Assembly: GCA_012512455.1 (NCBI GenBank)
Contig: JAAZEF010000094.1
Coordinates: forward strand, 1-33,084
Direction: 5' to 3'
Length of the DNA: 33,084 bases
Source: Erysipelothrix sp.
GTDB lineage: Bacteria > Bacillota_I > Bacilli_A > Erysipelotrichales > Erysipelotrichaceae
Part shown: one piece after another, positions 32,154-33,084 of the stretch
Numbering within the stretch: the first letter of the stretch is position 1
How the letters are laid out: every line of letters begins with the position of its first letter
Made by a program: the position numbers and the translations under genes
The notes under the pieces: generated by a model
Database searches by the model: none
What the model saw: the letters and a program-made list of their open reading frames with translations, nothing else
Told to the model about the DNA's origin: nothing

Positions 32154-33084
32154 TGAAACAACTAAAGAGGATTTAGCCTCTTTGCTTTTACTATGGAATG
32201 ATGGCCAAGTGATGAAATGGGTAGGTTTTCCAGATGGTTTAAATACAACCATCGAAGCCATGCATCAATGGTTTACTAACTTAAAACCACATGAGAAACA
32301 TTTCAGTATTTATGATAATGAACAAAATTTTTGTGGAGAAACTTTTTATCGACTTTCTGATATTACTACAGTAGATATTAAGTTGTTTAGTCAGTTTCAA
32401 AATAAGGGAATTGCGGCTTATGCTTTATCGTATGCGATGAGAGAAGCTTTAGAACATAATCCTAATACAACATTGATGGTGGATCCACATTATTTTAATG
32501 AAGATGCTATAAGGTTATATCTAAAATTAGGTTTTAAGGAAAAGACAAACAATGGTAAACACATAGAGATGATTTGTACAAAGGATTCATTTAAATTTCA
32601 TCATCACATCTCTATTCGTCCCATAATGAAACAAGACTTATATGAGTTATGGCAAAATTTAGATCAACATGACTCCTATTGGTATCAAGCGTGGGATGGA
32701 CCTTATTTTCCCAAGAGTAAACCTTTATCGTATGAAGAATTTTTAGAGAAGAGACAAGAAAGCTTCTTAGATCCTAAACGCTATCACATTATATGTGTAG
32801 ATCAATCTATTGAGGGTATCATTAGTGCTTATTTTGAGGATGAGATGAAACACTGGTTAGAAATTGGTCTTATCCTCTTTGATGAAAAAATGATATCGCA
32901 GGGAATTGGAACAAGAGCCATTAAATTATGGTTAACATATTTGTTTGAACAATATGATGTTCCTAGAATTGGCTTAACCACTTGGTCTGGTAATAAGCGA
33001 ATGATCAAGGCAGCTACTAAAAGTGGCATGTCTTTAGAGGCACAAATTAGATTAGTACGTTACTATCAAGGTCAATACTATGAC
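32140..33084 (+). CDS. Tandem GNAT-family N-acetyltransferase (3' end beyond window)
   Basis: Open through the last base, 315 codons visible, so missing from the ORF track. Two GNAT domains in tandem: residues 1-150, with QFQNKGIAAYALSYAM as the acetyl-CoA loop region and AIRLYLKLGFKE at the end; and about 155-315, beginning ISIRPIMKQDLYELW, with the acetyl-CoA loop SQGIGTRAIKLWL and the NKRMIKAATKSGM helix of the RimJ/RimL-like branch. Both keep recognisable acetyl-CoA loops. Substrate unknown. The start ATGATTACAATTAATG has a weak GGAAG site and overlaps the preceding short ORF. Probably only a few codons are missing. Confidence 0.85.
   Translation, partial: MITINETTKEDLASLLLLWNDGQVMKWVGFPDGLNTTIEAMHQWFTNLKPHEKHFSIYDNEQNFCGETFYRLSDITTVDIKLFSQFQNKGIAAYALSYAMREALEHNPNTTLMVDPHYFNEDAIRLYLKLGFKEKTNNGKHIEMICTKDSFKFHHHISIRPIMKQDLYELWQNLDQHDSYWYQAWDGPYFPKSKPLSYEEFLEKRQESFLDPKRYHIICVDQSIEGIISAYFEDEMKHWLEIGLILFDEKMISQGIGTRAIKLWLTYLFEQYDVPRIGLTTWSGNKRMIKAATKSGMSLEAQIRLVRYYQGQYYD

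Noticed and set aside
32829-33029. 66-aa minus-strand ORF
   Set aside because: Antisense to the second GNAT domain, which clearly encodes a conserved family.
1-33084. CRISPR arrays, tRNA, rRNA or T-box/riboswitch leaders
   Set aside because: No regularly spaced repeats, cloverleaf sequences or recognisable leader motifs were seen in the intergenic regions, which are all short (under about 250 bp).
1-33084. Mollicute-type genetic code (TGA as Trp)
   Set aside because: TGA is used as a stop (for example in the ATGA overlaps at 5150, 11575 and 13239) and Trp is encoded by TGG.

Overview
The window comes from a low-GC Bacillota chromosome. AT-rich codons, strong AGGAGG-type ribosome binding sites, TTGACA/TATAAT promoters, dense overlapping operons and stem-T-tract terminators all fit. 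TGA is used as stop and Trp is TGG, so this is not a Mycoplasma-type code. Gene content (glycogen synthesis, maltodextrin enzymes, mannose-family PTS, ECF transporters, a VanG/VanC-like ligase) would suit Erysipelotrichia or a nearby Bacilli lineage, but I cannot fix the genus from this sequence.

Layout. 0-6.5 kb, minus strand: a substrate-binding protein, ung, folC and folT form one tightly coupled operon ending in a terminator, followed by a separate promoter driving glgC-glgD-glgA (glgA is cut by the window edge). 6.5-8.6 kb, plus strand: a GH13 maltosyltransferase-like enzyme whose promoter abuts the divergent one. 8.6-9.8 kb: a solitary, apparently intact IS200/IS605-type tnpB inserted directly behind that gene. 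9.9-17.2 kb, minus strand: a ceramidase-fold protein, tsaC, glyA, upp, an internally deleted permease, an alpha-glucosidase, a PucR-type regulator and an msmK-type ABC ATPase. 17.5 kb: flavodoxin.

18-23 kb, plus strand, is the most interesting part. One operon encodes a MurF fused in frame to a VanG/VanC-like D-Ala--D-Ser ligase, a racemase of VanT type, a separate membrane protein matching the membrane half of VanT, and an ECF S component. VanT is normally one protein with the membrane half first; here it is two overlapping genes in the opposite order. This predicts peptidoglycan precursors ending in D-Ala-D-Ser and low-level intrinsic vancomycin resistance. No vanXY or vanRS is visible in the window.

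23-24.6 kb carries an FMN reductase and a HAD phosphatase. 24.6-31.4 kb is an amino-sugar-type (aga-like) mannose-family PTS locus in two minus-strand transcription units (IIB-IIC-IID, and agaS-IIA-yajC-gatZ) separated by an AraC regulator on the plus strand. Both PTS promoters share a CTTATAAnTnTTAAnAA sequence at exactly the same distance from the -10 box, a good candidate for the AraC operator. 31.5-33.1 kb carries a small membrane protein, a broken short ORF and a tandem-GNAT protein running off the edge.

How it fits together: the left half is about alpha-glucan uptake, remodelling and storage plus one-carbon/folate metabolism; the centre makes the modified cell-wall termini; the right third imports and processes an amino sugar. 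The + strand is G-rich over most genes on either strand, so the many minus-strand genes probably lie on the lagging strand.
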